A DNA stretch of 64,000 bases from contig CANNHN010000004.1 of NCBI GenBank assembly GCA_947504725.1, positions 1 to 64,000 of the forward strand, read 5' to 3'. The translations under genes were made by a program, and so were the position numbers. Shown here piece by piece: positions 8,854-18,652 of this stretch (positions within the stretch are counted from its first letter, which is position 1; the number at the start of each line of letters is the position of its first letter). A model generated the notes under the pieces. The model did no database searches and was not told the DNA's origin. It saw nothing but the letters and a program-made list of their open reading frames with translations. This DNA is from Bacteroidota bacterium. GTDB taxonomy: Bacteria; Bacteroidota; Bacteroidia; 2-12-FULL-35-15.

Positions 8854-10200
8854 CTACTTGATACTGTTTAAAATTGCTTTCTCGACTTCTTCGCTGTCCC
8901 ACTTTTTATCAATATCAGGAATCGCCATAATTTTTTGCATGATGACTTCTTGTTTTTGTCCTTCTTTTAATGCAGTTGAATATCTGATGTGCGGACTGTA
9001 TGTTACCATCGAATAAAGTGGAATCCATTTGTCGGGATGTTTGTTGCTGAAATGTGCTTCAATTTTCTTTTGCAGTAAAAATTTTGGGTCTGCTGTTTTA
9101 TCGCGCATCTCAATAAAGTTAGCAATTGCTAAATCGGCAATGGCATCTCCATCTGGTTTTCGCAATGCTTCATATTCTGGAAATATTTTATTCCAATCTT
9201 CTTTGTGTTTTCCTATTAAATCATTTAAGACTACACAATCTTCGAAACCGCAATTCATTCCTTGTCCGAAGAAAGGTACAATGGCATGAGCAGCATCTCC
9301 AATCAATCCAACTTTATTATCAAAGGTCCATGGGAAACATTTTACAGTCACCAAAGAAGAAACAGGATTGTTCATGTAATCATCAACCAGTGTTGGCATC
9401 AATGGAACAGCATCTGGAAATTCTTCTTCAAAGAATTTCTGCACTTGTTCACGTGTTTTAATTGCTGCAAAAGATTTTTCGCCCTCAAAAGGAAAAAATA
9501 ATGTGCAAGTGAAATTGCCATCCATGTTAGGTAAAGCAATCATCATAAAACTTCCGCGAGGCCAAATGTGTAATGCATTTTTTTCTAATAAAAATTCTCC
9601 ATTTTGTCCGGGAGGAATTATTAATTCTTTATAACCTGCAGAAATATAATGTTGATTGTATTCAAAACGATCGCTTGAAAGCTGCATATTTAATCGTGAT
9701 GCAGCAAATGCTCCATCAGATCCAAAAAGTAAATCACTTTTAGCAGAACTCATTTTTTTTGTTTCTGCATTTTCAAAATTCGCTTCTAAATTTGCTCTGT
9801 CAATAGAAGTGCAACGTTCGTTGAAATGAATTTTTACATTTTCTTGTTGTTCAGCCAAATCCATCAAGCGCATATTTATTTCAGCACGAGAAACAGAATA
9901 GATAGCTTGATTGTCTTTTCCATAGGGTTGATGAACCGTAGTTCCATCTTTGTGATGTATAGCACGAGCATACATTGGAATGGCTATTTTTTTAATTTCA
10001 TCAGCAATACCAACTCCTTCTAATCCTTTCCAGCCTCTATCACTCAATGCAAGGTTGATTGATTTTCCAGCAGAAATATTTGCAGTTCGCATATCTGGTC
10101 TGCGTTCAAACAAATCAATTTTATAGCCACGTTTTGCTAAGTAGATAGATAATAATGACCCAACTAAACCCGCTCCGATAATGTTTACACTTTTACTCAT
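8854..10200 (-). CDS. kmo: Kynurenine 3-monooxygenase
   Basis: 448 aa. It is a class A flavoprotein hydroxylase using FAD and NADPH to convert L-kynurenine to 3-hydroxykynurenine. The N-terminal FAD motif IIGAGLVGSLLSIYLAKRGY leads into FERRPDMR, and the second FAD signature GLIGDAAHAIVPFFGQGMN lies near residue 300. The ISAGKSINLALSDRGWKGLEGVG segment is characteristic of KMO rather than other hydroxylases. The C-terminal region (YSMVTYSPHIRYS) matches the KMO substrate-side tail. It is downstream of kynU on the same strand with a 67-bp gap, so the two probably form an operon for tryptophan catabolism or quinolinate-based NAD synthesis. Confidence 0.93.
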   Translation of the reverse strand: MSKSVNIIGAGLVGSLLSIYLAKRGYKIDLFERRPDMRTANISAGKSINLALSDRGWKGLEGVGIADEIKKIAIPMYARAIHHKDGTTVHQPYGKDNQAIYSVSRAEINMRLMDLAEQQENVKIHFNERCTSIDRANLEANFENAETKKMSSAKSDLLFGSDGAFAASRLNMQLSSDRFEYNQHYISAGYKELIIPPGQNGEFLLEKNALHIWPRGSFMMIALPNMDGNFTCTLFFPFEGEKSFAAIKTREQVQKFFEEEFPDAVPLMPTLVDDYMNNPVSSLVTVKCFPWTFDNKVGLIGDAAHAIVPFFGQGMNCGFEDCVVLNDLIGKHKEDWNKIFPEYEALRKPDGDAIADLAIANFIEMRDKTADPKFLLQKKIEAHFSNKHPDKWIPLYSMVTYSPHIRYSTALKEGQKQEVIMQKIMAIPDIDKKWDSEEVEKAILNSIK

Positions 10201-10267
10201 ATATCTTTTTTATTTCAAATAAACAGATTTGATTATTAATACTGTATGACGAAAGTCAGTTCAGCTA

Positions 10268-11536
10268 TTATAATGCAGCTTTTAATATTTCTCCGAATCT
10301 AAAAACATCTTCAAAAGAATTATACAAGGGAACTGGTGCACAACGAATAACATTTGGTTCGCGCCAATCGGATATAATTCCTGCTTCAGTTAGCTTATTG
10401 AACAATTCTTTTCCTCTTCCGTGTGCGACAATTGAGAGTTGACAACCTCTTTGTTTTTTATCGCGTGGAGTAATAATTTCTAATTTTTTATCCAATGATT
10501 TATTTATGTCGTCAATAATAAATTCCAGGTAGCCTGTTAATTTTTCTGTTTTATCTACCAATGCATCCATTCCCACTTCATTAAAAATATCTACTGATGC
10601 TTTGTGAGCAGCCATAGATAATACCGGAGCATTGCTCATTTGCCAAGCTTCGGCAGTAGCCATAGGAACAAATCCTTTGTTCATTTTAAATCGTGTGTCT
10701 TTGTCGTGTCCCCACCATCCTGCAAAACGAATAATTTCTGGTTTGTTCAAATGGCGTTCGTTAATGTAAACTCCTGCAACGCCACCCGGACCCGAATTCA
10801 AATATTTATAACTGCACCAACAAGCGAAATCGACATTCCAATTGTGCAATTCCAATTTTAAATTTCCTGCAGCATGTGCTAAATCAAAACCAACTGTTGC
10901 TCCGATTTTATGTCCTGCTTCTGTAATGCCTTTCATATCGAACACTTGTCCGTTATAATAGTTTACACCACCAATCATAATTGTTGCAATCGAATCTTTG
11001 TTTTTTTCGATAGCAGCTAAAATATCTTCGTGACGGATACAAACTTCTCCTTCGCGGGGACCAACTTCAATAATTGCATCATCTGGATTCAGCCCATGAA
11101 ATTTTACTTGTGATTCTAATGCATATTGATCGGAAGGAAAAGCTTTTGCTTCGCATAAAATTTTGTAACGTGTTTTTGTAGGACGATAAAAACTCACCAA
11201 TAACATGTGAAGGTTTACAGTCAATTGATTCATTACAACCACCTCTTCAGGTTTTGCACCCACTATTTTCGCAACAGGTTCAGCAAATTGTTCATGATAC
11301 GGCATCCAAGGTTTGCGCGAATGAAAATGTCCTTCCACACCAAAAGTTGCCCAATCTTCCAATTCATTCAAAACATAATCTTGCGTTGCTTTTGGTTGCA
11401 ATCCTAATGAATTTCCCGTAAAATATACAGTTTCGCGTCCATGCATCATAGGAAAATAAAATTTCTCTCTATAACTTTTTAATGGATCAGCTGCATCCTG
11501 TTGTTTGGCAAATTCTAATGTGTTGATATAGTTCAT
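10268..11536 (-). CDS. kynU: Kynureninase
   Basis: 422 aa from the ATG at 11536 (MNYINTLEFAKQQDAADPL). The longer frame would add 19 residues without family similarity. It is a PLP enzyme of the aminotransferase fold that cleaves kynurenine or 3-hydroxykynurenine to (3-hydroxy)anthranilate and alanine. Visible motifs: FTGNSLGLQPK near the N-terminus, GFDLAHAAGN for the PLP-ring region, and the Schiff-base lysine in CWCSYKYLNSGPGG near residue 242. GWWGHD and the C-terminal WREPNVIRCAPVPLYNSFEDV also match the family. It is first in the kynU-kmo pair and divergent from hemL with a 59-bp shared upstream region. Confidence 0.94.
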   Translation of the reverse strand: MNYINTLEFAKQQDAADPLKSYREKFYFPMMHGRETVYFTGNSLGLQPKATQDYVLNELEDWATFGVEGHFHSRKPWMPYHEQFAEPVAKIVGAKPEEVVVMNQLTVNLHMLLVSFYRPTKTRYKILCEAKAFPSDQYALESQVKFHGLNPDDAIIEVGPREGEVCIRHEDILAAIEKNKDSIATIMIGGVNYYNGQVFDMKGITEAGHKIGATVGFDLAHAAGNLKLELHNWNVDFACWCSYKYLNSGPGGVAGVYINERHLNKPEIIRFAGWWGHDKDTRFKMNKGFVPMATAEAWQMSNAPVLSMAAHKASVDIFNEVGMDALVDKTEKLTGYLEFIIDDINKSLDKKLEIITPRDKKQRGCQLSIVAHGRGKELFNKLTEAGIISDWREPNVIRCAPVPLYNSFEDVFRFGEILKAAL

Positions 11537-11568
11537 AATTTCTAATCGTATCTGTAGCTTCAAAGATA

Positions 11569-11576
11569 TATATTTG
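11569..11576 (+). promoter_or_regulatory. Bacteroidota -7 element for hemL
   Basis: TATATTTG matches TAnnTTTG and ends 19 nt before the hemL ATG. I see no clear TTTG at the -33 position, so the call is tentative. Confidence 0.4.
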
Positions 11577-11595
11577 CATCCTAATATTTTCAATT

Positions 11596-12888
11596 ATGAA
11601 GAGAGAAAAATCTGAAGCTTTATTTGAGAAAGCGAAAAAATATTTTCCAGGTGGTGTAAACAGTCCTGTGCGGGCATTTCGTTCGGTTGGAGGAACACCT
11701 TTGTTCATCCAAAAAGGAAAAGGCTCTCACATTTGGGATGCTGATGGGAATGAATTTATAGATTATTGTGGTTCTTGGGGACCATTGATTTTAGGACATG
11801 CGAATGATAAAGTGGTTGATGCGATTAAAAAAACGGTGGAGAACGGGAGTTCGTTCGGTGCGCCAACGGCTTTGGAAAATGACTTAGCAGAATTGATTTT
11901 AAATAACAACAAATACATTCAAAAAATTCGTTTTGTAAGTTCGGGTACGGAAGCGGTGATGAGTGCTATTCGTTTAGCGAGAGGTTATACCAAACGGGAT
12001 AAGATTTTAAAATTTGAAGGGTGTTATCACGGACATAGTGATTCACTTTTAGTAAAAGCAGGTTCAGGATTAGTGACTTTTGGAAACACTTCTTCTGCAG
12101 GTGTCCCAGAAAGTTTTGTGAACGAAACAATTGTTGTTTCTCTAAATAACGAAGCTGCTGTGAAGCAAGCGTTTGCAGAATTTAAAGACCAAATTGCTTG
12201 TGTGATTATTGAGCCGATTCCAGCAAATAACGGTTTGTTATTGCAGCGAAAAGAATATTTACAATTTCTGCGCGATATCTGTACAGAAAACAAAACACTT
12301 TTGATTTTTGATGAAGTGATCAATGGATTCAGAATTGGTTTTGAAGGCGCGGCAGGTTATTATAATATTCAACCAGATATTATTACTTACGGAAAAATTA
12401 TTGGTGGTGGTTTGCCAGTTGGAATGTATGGTGCTTCCGCAGAAATCATGAGTAATATTTCTCCAGAAGGAAATGTGTATCAAGCAGGAACATTAAGCGG
12501 GAATCCAGTTGCGATGGCAGCAGGAATTGCACAATTGACCGAATGTTTGAAACCGAATTTTTATCAAGAGTTGGAAAGAAAAACTCAGTTTTTGATTAAA
12601 GAGATTCGTTCACATCTTCCATCTTCCATTATCCCTTTTAACATTTTCTCTGTTGGCTCTATATTCTGGATTGCATTCACTAATAAAGAGGTCGTGCGTT
12701 CTGCAGAAGAAATAGATGCTGATTCGATGAAGTACTTTAGAGTCTTGCACAAAGAATTATTGGAGAGAGGAATTTATTTAGGTCCTTCTGGTTATGAAGT
12801 AGGTTTTGTTTGTGAAGCACATACAGAAGAAGATTTGATAAAAACTGCAAAAGCATTTGGTGAAGCGTTGGAGATTGCTATGAAATAA
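11596..12888 (+). CDS. hemL: Glutamate-1-semialdehyde 2,1-aminomutase
   Basis: 430 aa, full length. It is a PLP/PMP enzyme that isomerises glutamate-1-semialdehyde to 5-aminolevulinate in the C5 heme pathway, in the cytosol. Motifs: YFPGGVNSPVRAF at the N-terminus, the SSGTEAVMSAIRLARGYT phosphate-binding region (near residue 118), EGCYHGHSD, and IFDEVINGFR with the PLP-contacting Asp. The catalytic lysine is in YGKIIGGGLPVGMYG near residue 266. It is divergent from kynU. The stop overlaps the 3' end of the convergent UbiA-like gene by 11 bp. Confidence 0.95.
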   Translation: MKREKSEALFEKAKKYFPGGVNSPVRAFRSVGGTPLFIQKGKGSHIWDADGNEFIDYCGSWGPLILGHANDKVVDAIKKTVENGSSFGAPTALENDLAELILNNNKYIQKIRFVSSGTEAVMSAIRLARGYTKRDKILKFEGCYHGHSDSLLVKAGSGLVTFGNTSSAGVPESFVNETIVVSLNNEAAVKQAFAEFKDQIACVIIEPIPANNGLLLQRKEYLQFLRDICTENKTLLIFDEVINGFRIGFEGAAGYYNIQPDIITYGKIIGGGLPVGMYGASAEIMSNISPEGNVYQAGTLSGNPVAMAAGIAQLTECLKPNFYQELERKTQFLIKEIRSHLPSSIIPFNIFSVGSIFWIAFTNKEVVRSAEEIDADSMKYFRVLHKELLERGIYLGPSGYEVGFVCEAHTEEDLIKTAKAFGEALEIAMK

Positions 12889-13720
12889 GGAACAGTAGAA
12901 CTCCTTGTAAAATCATTGTTCCATCCAGCAATGCGGTATAGAAATACTCACTCCGTTTCGATGAACTCATAAAGACAATGCTTGCGTTTACAATTGCCGT
13001 TAGCATCAACGCAACAAAAATTTTCATTGAAAATATTTCTAAGAAATATTCTGTGATAATTAGAAAGATGTAAATCAGCATAAATCCAAGTGCAACCCAA
13101 CGTGTTTTATTTTCTCCAAATTTTTGACTAAGGGTAAATATGTTTTCTGCTTTATCTACCTCCATATCGCGAATGTCAAATGGAATACAAATACTTATTA
13201 GAAAAATAAAGCGCGCAAAAAAGTGCAGAATGTTGTTTGTTGAAAGTGGATTCAAATCGCCAAGTAGTATGGGAACAATAGCTGTTACCGTTGTCCAGAC
13301 AATGGCCAATGTCAATAATTTAAACCATGTGTTTTTTCGGAGTTTTATGAATGGTAAAAAATAGGCAATCGATAAAATCAACAAAGGAGATAAGTAAAAA
13401 ACAATTTTGTAATCGGTGTAAAAAAACGAAATCGCCACTCCAACAAATCCAATAGTGCAAAGTGTTTTTATTGAAAATTGATTTTCGAAAATCCATTTTC
13501 TGCGAATAGAATGTAAACTGTTGTCTTTTTGAGGAGAATAAAAAACACGTTGTAAATTGTAAATAAATAGAGTTGCAAAAAAGGTAAGTACAGAGTAGGA
13601 AAGTAAATGATCTGTAATTCCCCGTTGTATGAGCGTGCTTTGTATCAAACAAACAGATGCAATTGCAATGTATATGTTGCCGAAAAGAATAAAATCAAAA
13701 AGGCGTTTTAGAAAAATCAA
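12878..13720 (-). CDS. UbiA-like membrane prenyltransferase family protein
   Basis: 280 aa with about eight or nine hydrophobic helices. The second Asp-rich motif is present around residues 180-190 (DIRDMEVD, matching DxxxD). The first canonical motif (NDxxDxxxD) is replaced by YNLQRVFYSP near residue 55, so the Mg-diphosphate site looks incomplete. The family's usual reaction is transfer of a prenyl chain to an aromatic or heme acceptor. With the altered first motif the substrate, or even the activity, is uncertain. The gene is convergent with hemL, but orientation argues against a shared operon. An alternative is a UbiA-fold protein with another role. Confidence 0.65.
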   Translation of the reverse strand: MIFLKRLFDFILFGNIYIAIASVCLIQSTLIQRGITDHLLSYSVLTFFATLFIYNLQRVFYSPQKDNSLHSIRRKWIFENQFSIKTLCTIGFVGVAISFFYTDYKIVFYLSPLLILSIAYFLPFIKLRKNTWFKLLTLAIVWTTVTAIVPILLGDLNPLSTNNILHFFARFIFLISICIPFDIRDMEVDKAENIFTLSQKFGENKTRWVALGFMLIYIFLIITEYFLEIFSMKIFVALMLTAIVNASIVFMSSSKRSEYFYTALLDGTMILQGVLLFLIS

Positions 13721-13738
13721 TTTTTTAAAGTTGAACGT

Positions 13739-14383
13739 CTAGTCAAAACTAATTGCGTTGTTTGTCTTGTCTAAAATAATGCTTGTTCCGATTCCAACAC
13801 CCAGTCCGATTCCGCCACCAATTAATGAACTTATTTTTCTTTTCTTGCGGGCAACTCTTTCGTATCCCATGATGTAGGTGTCGTGTTTAATGTAATCAAC
13901 ATTGGAAATTGTGTTGCTTTTTACCTTAACGCGTGGCAGACCAGATAAAGCGGTAAATCCAAAAGGAGGAATCAAACTTAAAAAACTTCCTGTTACACCG
14001 CCAGCAGCTCCCAAAAGCATATTACCCCAAAATGCGCCTTTTGCTTTATATCCTTTTTCAGCATCTTGCTCTCCTAAAATAAAATAGCGCATTTCCTCTA
14101 TTGTAAATTCATTTCCAATAATAGTGTCATACATATACATAACACTTTCTCCTCTTGAGTTGGTTATTGAGAATATCCTGTCGTTTTCTATAATGATGTT
14201 TTTTGTACTGTCTTTTGGATTCTTGATAGAAGTAACCCCATTCGTAGTATCAATTACAGTTCCAGTCATTACAGCACCATTTAACAAAAGAATAGTGTCT
14301 TTACCGTTTTGAGCAATTGAGTTATTGGAAGCAAAGATAATCAGAAGCCAAACAATTTTAGTAGATATGTGTTTAAACATCAT
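13739..14383 (-). CDS. Exported hypothetical protein
   Basis: 214 aa with an N-terminal signal sequence (about residues 1-24, cleaved near SIAQNGKD). The first half is a small beta domain: DTILLLNGAVMTGTVID followed by KDSTKNIIIENDRIFSI resembles the short strand repeats of Bacteroidota envelope proteins. Two Gly-rich hydrophobic stretches follow (AFWGNMLLGAAGGVTGSFLSLIPPFGF and SSLIGGGIGLGVGIGTSII), which could insert in a membrane as glycine-zipper helices. No family recognised. It lies 18 bp upstream of the UbiA-like gene on the same strand, so they may be co-transcribed. Confidence 0.6.
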   Translation of the reverse strand: MMFKHISTKIVWLLIIFASNNSIAQNGKDTILLLNGAVMTGTVIDTTNGVTSIKNPKDSTKNIIIENDRIFSITNSRGESVMYMYDTIIGNEFTIEEMRYFILGEQDAEKGYKAKGAFWGNMLLGAAGGVTGSFLSLIPPFGFTALSGLPRVKVKSNTISNVDYIKHDTYIMGYERVARKKRKISSLIGGGIGLGVGIGTSIILDKTNNAISFD

Positions 14384-14482
14384 AAACAGTATAATTTAGT
14401 CAAAGATAACCATTCTGAATTACACCATCATTTTTATTATTTTTTGTTGATAATTATCGTATGATAAAATCTCTTTTCTAAT

Positions 14483-14490
14483 TATATTTG
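14483..14490 (+). promoter_or_regulatory. -7 element for gcvP
   Basis: TATATTTG lies 25 nt before the gcvP ATG. The -33 region is T-rich but lacks a well-placed TTTG. Confidence 0.4.
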
Positions 14491-14514
14491 CATTCCTCAA
14501 AAAATAATTAAACA

Positions 14515-17388
14515 ATGATTACAACCGACAAATTTGTAGACCGTCATAACGGACCTCGTGAAAACGATATAAAATTAATGCTTGCAAAAATTGGAGCTAA
14601 AAGTGTTGATGAGCTGATATACCAAACGATCCCGGCAGCTATTCGCTTAAAAAAGCCGTTGAATTTAGCTACAGGTATGACCGAATATGATTACCATAAA
14701 CACCTAAGAGTAATCGCCTCAAAAAATAAAGTTTTTAAAACCTACATTGGTTTAGGATATAGCAATACGATTATTCCCCCAGTTGTTCAACGAAATGTAT
14801 TGGAAAATCCAGGTTGGTACACAGCCTATACGCCTTACCAAGCAGAAATTGCACAAGGCAGATTAGAAGCGTTGTTGAATTTCCAAACCATGATAATGGA
14901 TTTAACAGGGATGGAAATTGCGAATGCATCTTTGTTGGATGAGTCTACTGCTGCTGCAGAAGCAATGGCAATGTTGTTCAGTAGTCGTAATCGTGACCAA
15001 GTAAAAAATGGAGCGAATAAATTTTTTGTTTCCAACGAATGTTATCCTCAAACGATTGATTTATTGAAAACACGTTCAACTCCAATGGGAATTGAATTGG
15101 TTATCGGTGATTGGAAAACGACTCAGTTAGATGGATCTGTTTATGGTGCGATTTTACAATATCCTACAGTTGATGGAAAAGTAAACGACTATGCAGAATA
15201 TGTAAAAAAGGCAAAAGCACAAGGAATTGCAATTGCAGTAGCGGCAGATATTTTAAGTTTAGTATTGTTAACGCCTCCAGGCGAATGGGGTGCAGATGTG
15301 GTTGTAGGAAACTCACAACGCTTTGGTGTTCCAATGGGTTATGGTGGTCCGCACGCTGCATTTTTTGCTTGTCGCGAAGAATACAAACGTATTATTCCTG
15401 GACGAATCATTGGTGTTTCTGTGGACGCACAAGGCAATCCTGCTTTGCGTATGGCATTGCAGACTCGTGAGCAACATATTCGTAGAGATAAAGCAACTTC
15501 TAATATTTGCACTGCTCAAGCATTGTTGGCGATTATGGCTAGTATGTATGCGGTTTACCACGGTCCAGCTGGTATAAAAGGAATAGCGCAGCAAGTGCAT
15601 TTGTCAGCTGTTACATTGGCTGGCGAATTGAAAAAATTAGGATACACAATTGAAAATGACAATTTTTTCGACACAATTAAAATTACTTCTTCCGATACAT
15701 CGGCAATCAAAAAATTAGCTGAAGCTTCTCAAATTAATTTCAGATATACTTCTACAGGAATTACAATCGCTGTAGATCAAACAACAGCTGCAGATGATTT
15801 AAATGATATCATCGATATCTTCGCAAAAGCAGCAAGCAAAGCAGGTTCTAAAGTTACACAAGAAATTGTTTTTTCTGCAAAACTAGCAATTAGTATTCGT
15901 AAGTCGGAAATTCTATCTCATCCAATTTTTAATTTGTATCACTCCGAATCAGAAATGATGCGTTACATCAAACGATTGGAGAATAAAGATTTGTCGTTAA
16001 CGCATTCTATGATTTCTTTGGGTTCTTGCACAATGAAATTAAATGCAGCTTCTGAATTAATGCCAATCACTTGGCCTGAATTTGCACACATTCATCCGTT
16101 TGTTCCAATAGATCAAGCAGCAGGATATATCGAAATGATTGACGAATTAGATCGTTCACTAAGTGAAATTACAGGTTTTGCAAAAATGAGTTTTCAGCCC
16201 AATTCTGGTGCTCAAGGCGAGTATGCAGGATTGTTAGTTATTCAAGCATATCATCAATCACGTGGAGATGCACATCGTAACATCGCTTTAATTCCAACAT
16301 CAGCACATGGAACAAATCCAGCAAGTGCTGCCATGTGTGGAATGAAAATCGTATTAGTGAAGTGTGATGAAAAAGGAAACATCGATGTAAATGATATGCG
16401 CGAAAAAGCAACATTGCACAAGGATAATTTATCTTGTTTGATGGTTACTTATCCAAGTACGCATGGTGTTTATGAAGAAAGCATTATTGAAATTACAAAC
16501 ATCATCCATGAAAATGGCGGACAAGTTTACATGGATGGAGCCAACATGAATGCACAAGTTGGATTAACTTCTCCAGGAAATATTGGGGCAGATGTTTGTC
16601 ACTTAAATTTACACAAAACATTTGCAATTCCGCATGGTGGAGGTGGTCCAGGTATGGGTCCAATTGGAGTGGCAAAACAACTAGTCCCATTTTTGCCATC
16701 GCACGTTTTAGTAAAAACAGGTGGCGAAAAAGGAATTTCTGCAGTATCAGCAGCACCATTTGGTAGCTCATTAATTTTATTAATTTCTTATGGATATATT
16801 AAAATGTTGGGTGGAGAAGGAGTTACAGAAGCAACTCGAATGGCGATTTTAAATGCGAATTATATTAAGGAAACATTGAATGGCCATTATCCAACTTTAT
16901 ATACTGGAAAAAACGGAAGATGTGCCCATGAAATGATTTTGGATTGTGTGGAATTTAAACGTCAAGCCGGAATTGAAGTAGGAGATATTGCTAAACGTTT
17001 AATGGATTATGGTTACCATGCACCAACAGTTTCTTTTCCTGTTCACGATACATTAATGATTGAACCTACAGAAAGTGAATCAAAAGAAGAGTTGGATCGT
17101 TTTTGCTCAGCTATGATTTCTATAAAAAAGGAAATAGATGAAATTATTTCTGGAAAAGCAGATAAAGAGGACAATGTGATTAAAAATGCGCCACATACAG
17201 CTAAGTCTGTTATTTCTGATGACTGGAAGCATAGCTATTCTCGTGAAAAAGCGGTTTATCCATTAAAATGGGTAAAAGATGCTAAGTTTTGGCCTAGTGT
17301 TGCTCGTGTTGATAACGCACACGGTGATAGAAACTTAATTTGTGCTTGTCCGCCAATTGAAGCTTACGCTGAGCCTGAATTGGCGTAG
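14515..17388 (+). CDS. gcvP: Glycine dehydrogenase (decarboxylating), P-protein
   Basis: 957 aa, the fused single-chain form with both the gcvPA-like and gcvPB-like halves. It decarboxylates glycine with PLP and passes the aminomethyl group to the lipoyl H-protein of the glycine cleavage system. The N-terminus [13 protein letters not shown] is typical. The catalytic lysine sits in [19 protein letters not shown] near residue 700. MYDLTGME-like text ([24 protein letters not shown]) and the C-terminal [16 protein letters not shown] are family signatures. No gcvH or gcvT lies nearby. A -7 promoter element precedes it. Confidence 0.96.
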   Translation: MITTDKFVDRHNGPRENDIKLMLAKIGAKSVDELIYQTIPAAIRLKKPLNLATGMTEYDYHKHLRVIASKNKVFKTYIGLGYSNTIIPPVVQRNVLENPGWYTAYTPYQAEIAQGRLEALLNFQTMIMDLTGMEIANASLLDESTAAAEAMAMLFSSRNRDQVKNGANKFFVSNECYPQTIDLLKTRSTPMGIELVIGDWKTTQLDGSVYGAILQYPTVDGKVNDYAEYVKKAKAQGIAIAVAADILSLVLLTPPGEWGADVVVGNSQRFGVPMGYGGPHAAFFACREEYKRIIPGRIIGVSVDAQGNPALRMALQTREQHIRRDKATSNICTAQALLAIMASMYAVYHGPAGIKGIAQQVHLSAVTLAGELKKLGYTIENDNFFDTIKITSSDTSAIKKLAEASQINFRYTSTGITIAVDQTTAADDLNDIIDIFAKAASKAGSKVTQEIVFSAKLAISIRKSEILSHPIFNLYHSESEMMRYIKRLENKDLSLTHSMISLGSCTMKLNAASELMPITWPEFAHIHPFVPIDQAAGYIEMIDELDRSLSEITGFAKMSFQPNSGAQGEYAGLLVIQAYHQSRGDAHRNIALIPTSAHGTNPASAAMCGMKIVLVKCDEKGNIDVNDMREKATLHKDNLSCLMVTYPSTHGVYEESIIEITNIIHENGGQVYMDGANMNAQVGLTSPGNIGADVCHLNLHKTFAIPHGGGGPGMGPIGVAKQLVPFLPSHVLVKTGGEKGISAVSAAPFGSSLILLISYGYIKMLGGEGVTEATRMAILNANYIKETLNGHYPTLYTGKNGRCAHEMILDCVEFKRQAGIEVGDIAKRLMDYGYHAPTVSFPVHDTLMIEPTESESKEELDRFCSAMISIKKEIDEIISGKADKEDNVIKNAPHTAKSVISDDWKHSYSREKAVYPLKWVKDAKFWPSVARVDNAHGDRNLICACPPIEAYAEPELA

Positions 17389-17412
17389 GTTTGGAGCATT
17401 AGTAATATAAAA

Positions 17413-17444
17413 TTTGGTGTTTTGAAGGCTTTTTGTTAAATTTG
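17413..17444 (+). promoter_or_regulatory. Promoter of the first T9SS cargo gene
   Basis: TTTG at 17413-17416 and TAAATTTG at 17437-17444, separated by 20 nt, match the Bacteroidota -33/-7 consensus. The start codon is 47 nt downstream. Confidence 0.7.
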
Positions 17445-17491
17445 TAATCATAATCATAATTAGAATTAAATAATAACTAAAAATTAATAAC

Positions 17492-18505
17492 ATGAAAAAA
17501 ATTTACACACTTATTGCTACTGTAGCGGTTGTTTTTTCAGCAACTGCTCAGAGAACAGTTTCAACTGTTACACCTATTAGTACTGTAGGAGTTCCTACTC
17601 TTTCAAATGATAGAACTGTAACTGATACTTTGGTTGGTTATTCTTGGACAAACGCAGCTGCTACTGGAGCAACTTTTATTGGCTCTGCTAACGGTGGTTA
17701 TGTTGCAGGAAATAACGGGTACGATGACTTTCAAAAAGCACAATCGTTCATTAACACAATTGGTAACATCAATGTAGAAGGTGCTATTATCTGGTTTGGT
17801 GCTAAACAAAGTGATATGGGAAGTTCTGGAACTTCTAAGATCCAAGTTCGTCACCATTCTTTAACTGCTCCTGGAACTACTTCAACTGGAGCTAGTACTT
17901 CAGCTCCTGGAACTGTTAACGCAACAACAGATGTTCTTTTTGCTGCAATTGACACAGGATTTGCTTATGTTGACGGAGCTAACACAATTATGTTCTCTAC
18001 GCCAGTTTTCACAACTGGTGATTTTGCAATCGGAGTTAACTTTCAAACATTAGCTGCTGGAGATACTGTAGGTATGATCCACAGTACTGATGGTGATGCT
18101 GGTGCAACTGATTTATCTTGGGAACAATGGTCTGATAACTCTTGGCACACAATGTTCCAAGCTTGGCCTTTGGACATCGATTTCTTTATCTGGGCTTTAG
18201 TTGATATCAACGTTGGTATTGAAGAGCAAGGATTCCTTAACGGTGCTAGATTAGGACAAAACGTTCCAAATCCTGCAGTTAACAACACTGTTGTTTCTTA
18301 CGAATTGGAAAACAGCACAAATAACGTTTCTATAGTTATTTTTGATGTAACTGGTAAATTGGTTAGAACTTACAATGAAGGAAATAAAGCAGCTGGTAAG
18401 CATTCACTTACTATCGAAACTGCTAACCTTGATGCAGGTGTTTATTACTATGCTTTAACTGCTGGTAAAGGACGCATTGCTCAAAAAATGGTTGTTTCTA
18501 AATAA
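17492..18505 (+). CDS. Secreted protein with T9SS type A sorting domain (1)
   Basis: 337 aa. The signal peptide is MKKIYTLIATVAVVFSATAQ. The middle part (about residues 25-245) is a beta-rich, Thr/Gly/Ala-rich domain with no recognised family. The last 85 residues are a T9SS sorting domain: QNVPNPAVNNTVVSYEL, FDVTGKLVRTYNEG, LDAGVYYYALTAG, ending KMVVSK. It is therefore expected at the cell surface or outside the cell. It has its own promoter and terminator. The sorting domain is closely similar to that of the next gene (both contain DVTGKL and DAGVY), while the passenger parts differ. Function unknown. Confidence 0.82.
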   Translation: MKKIYTLIATVAVVFSATAQRTVSTVTPISTVGVPTLSNDRTVTDTLVGYSWTNAAATGATFIGSANGGYVAGNNGYDDFQKAQSFINTIGNINVEGAIIWFGAKQSDMGSSGTSKIQVRHHSLTAPGTTSTGASTSAPGTVNATTDVLFAAIDTGFAYVDGANTIMFSTPVFTTGDFAIGVNFQTLAAGDTVGMIHSTDGDAGATDLSWEQWSDNSWHTMFQAWPLDIDFFIWALVDINVGIEEQGFLNGARLGQNVPNPAVNNTVVSYELENSTNNVSIVIFDVTGKLVRTYNEGNKAAGKHSLTIETANLDAGVYYYALTAGKGRIAQKMVVSK

Positions 18506-18522
18506 TTAGGTACTCTATTTTT

Positions 18523-18566
18523 AAGAAAGCCATTCTTCGAAAGAAGGATGGCTTTCTTATTTTTAT
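18523..18566 (+). terminator. Rho-independent terminator
   Basis: The stem AAGAAAGCCATtCTTC / GAAGgATGGCTTTCTT is followed by TATTTTTATT, 18 bp after the stop codon of the first T9SS gene. Confidence 0.85.
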
Positions 18567-18652
18567 TAATCGATGAACTATTGTTTTTTATAGTACTATT
18601 TTATATCTTTATCCTCAATTTAAGAAAAACTCAAAATTTAAAACCTGAAAAA

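Noticed and set aside
17384-17390. CGTAGGT at the end of gcvP
   Set aside because: It overlaps the gcvP stop codon and lacks the partner half-site and arm.
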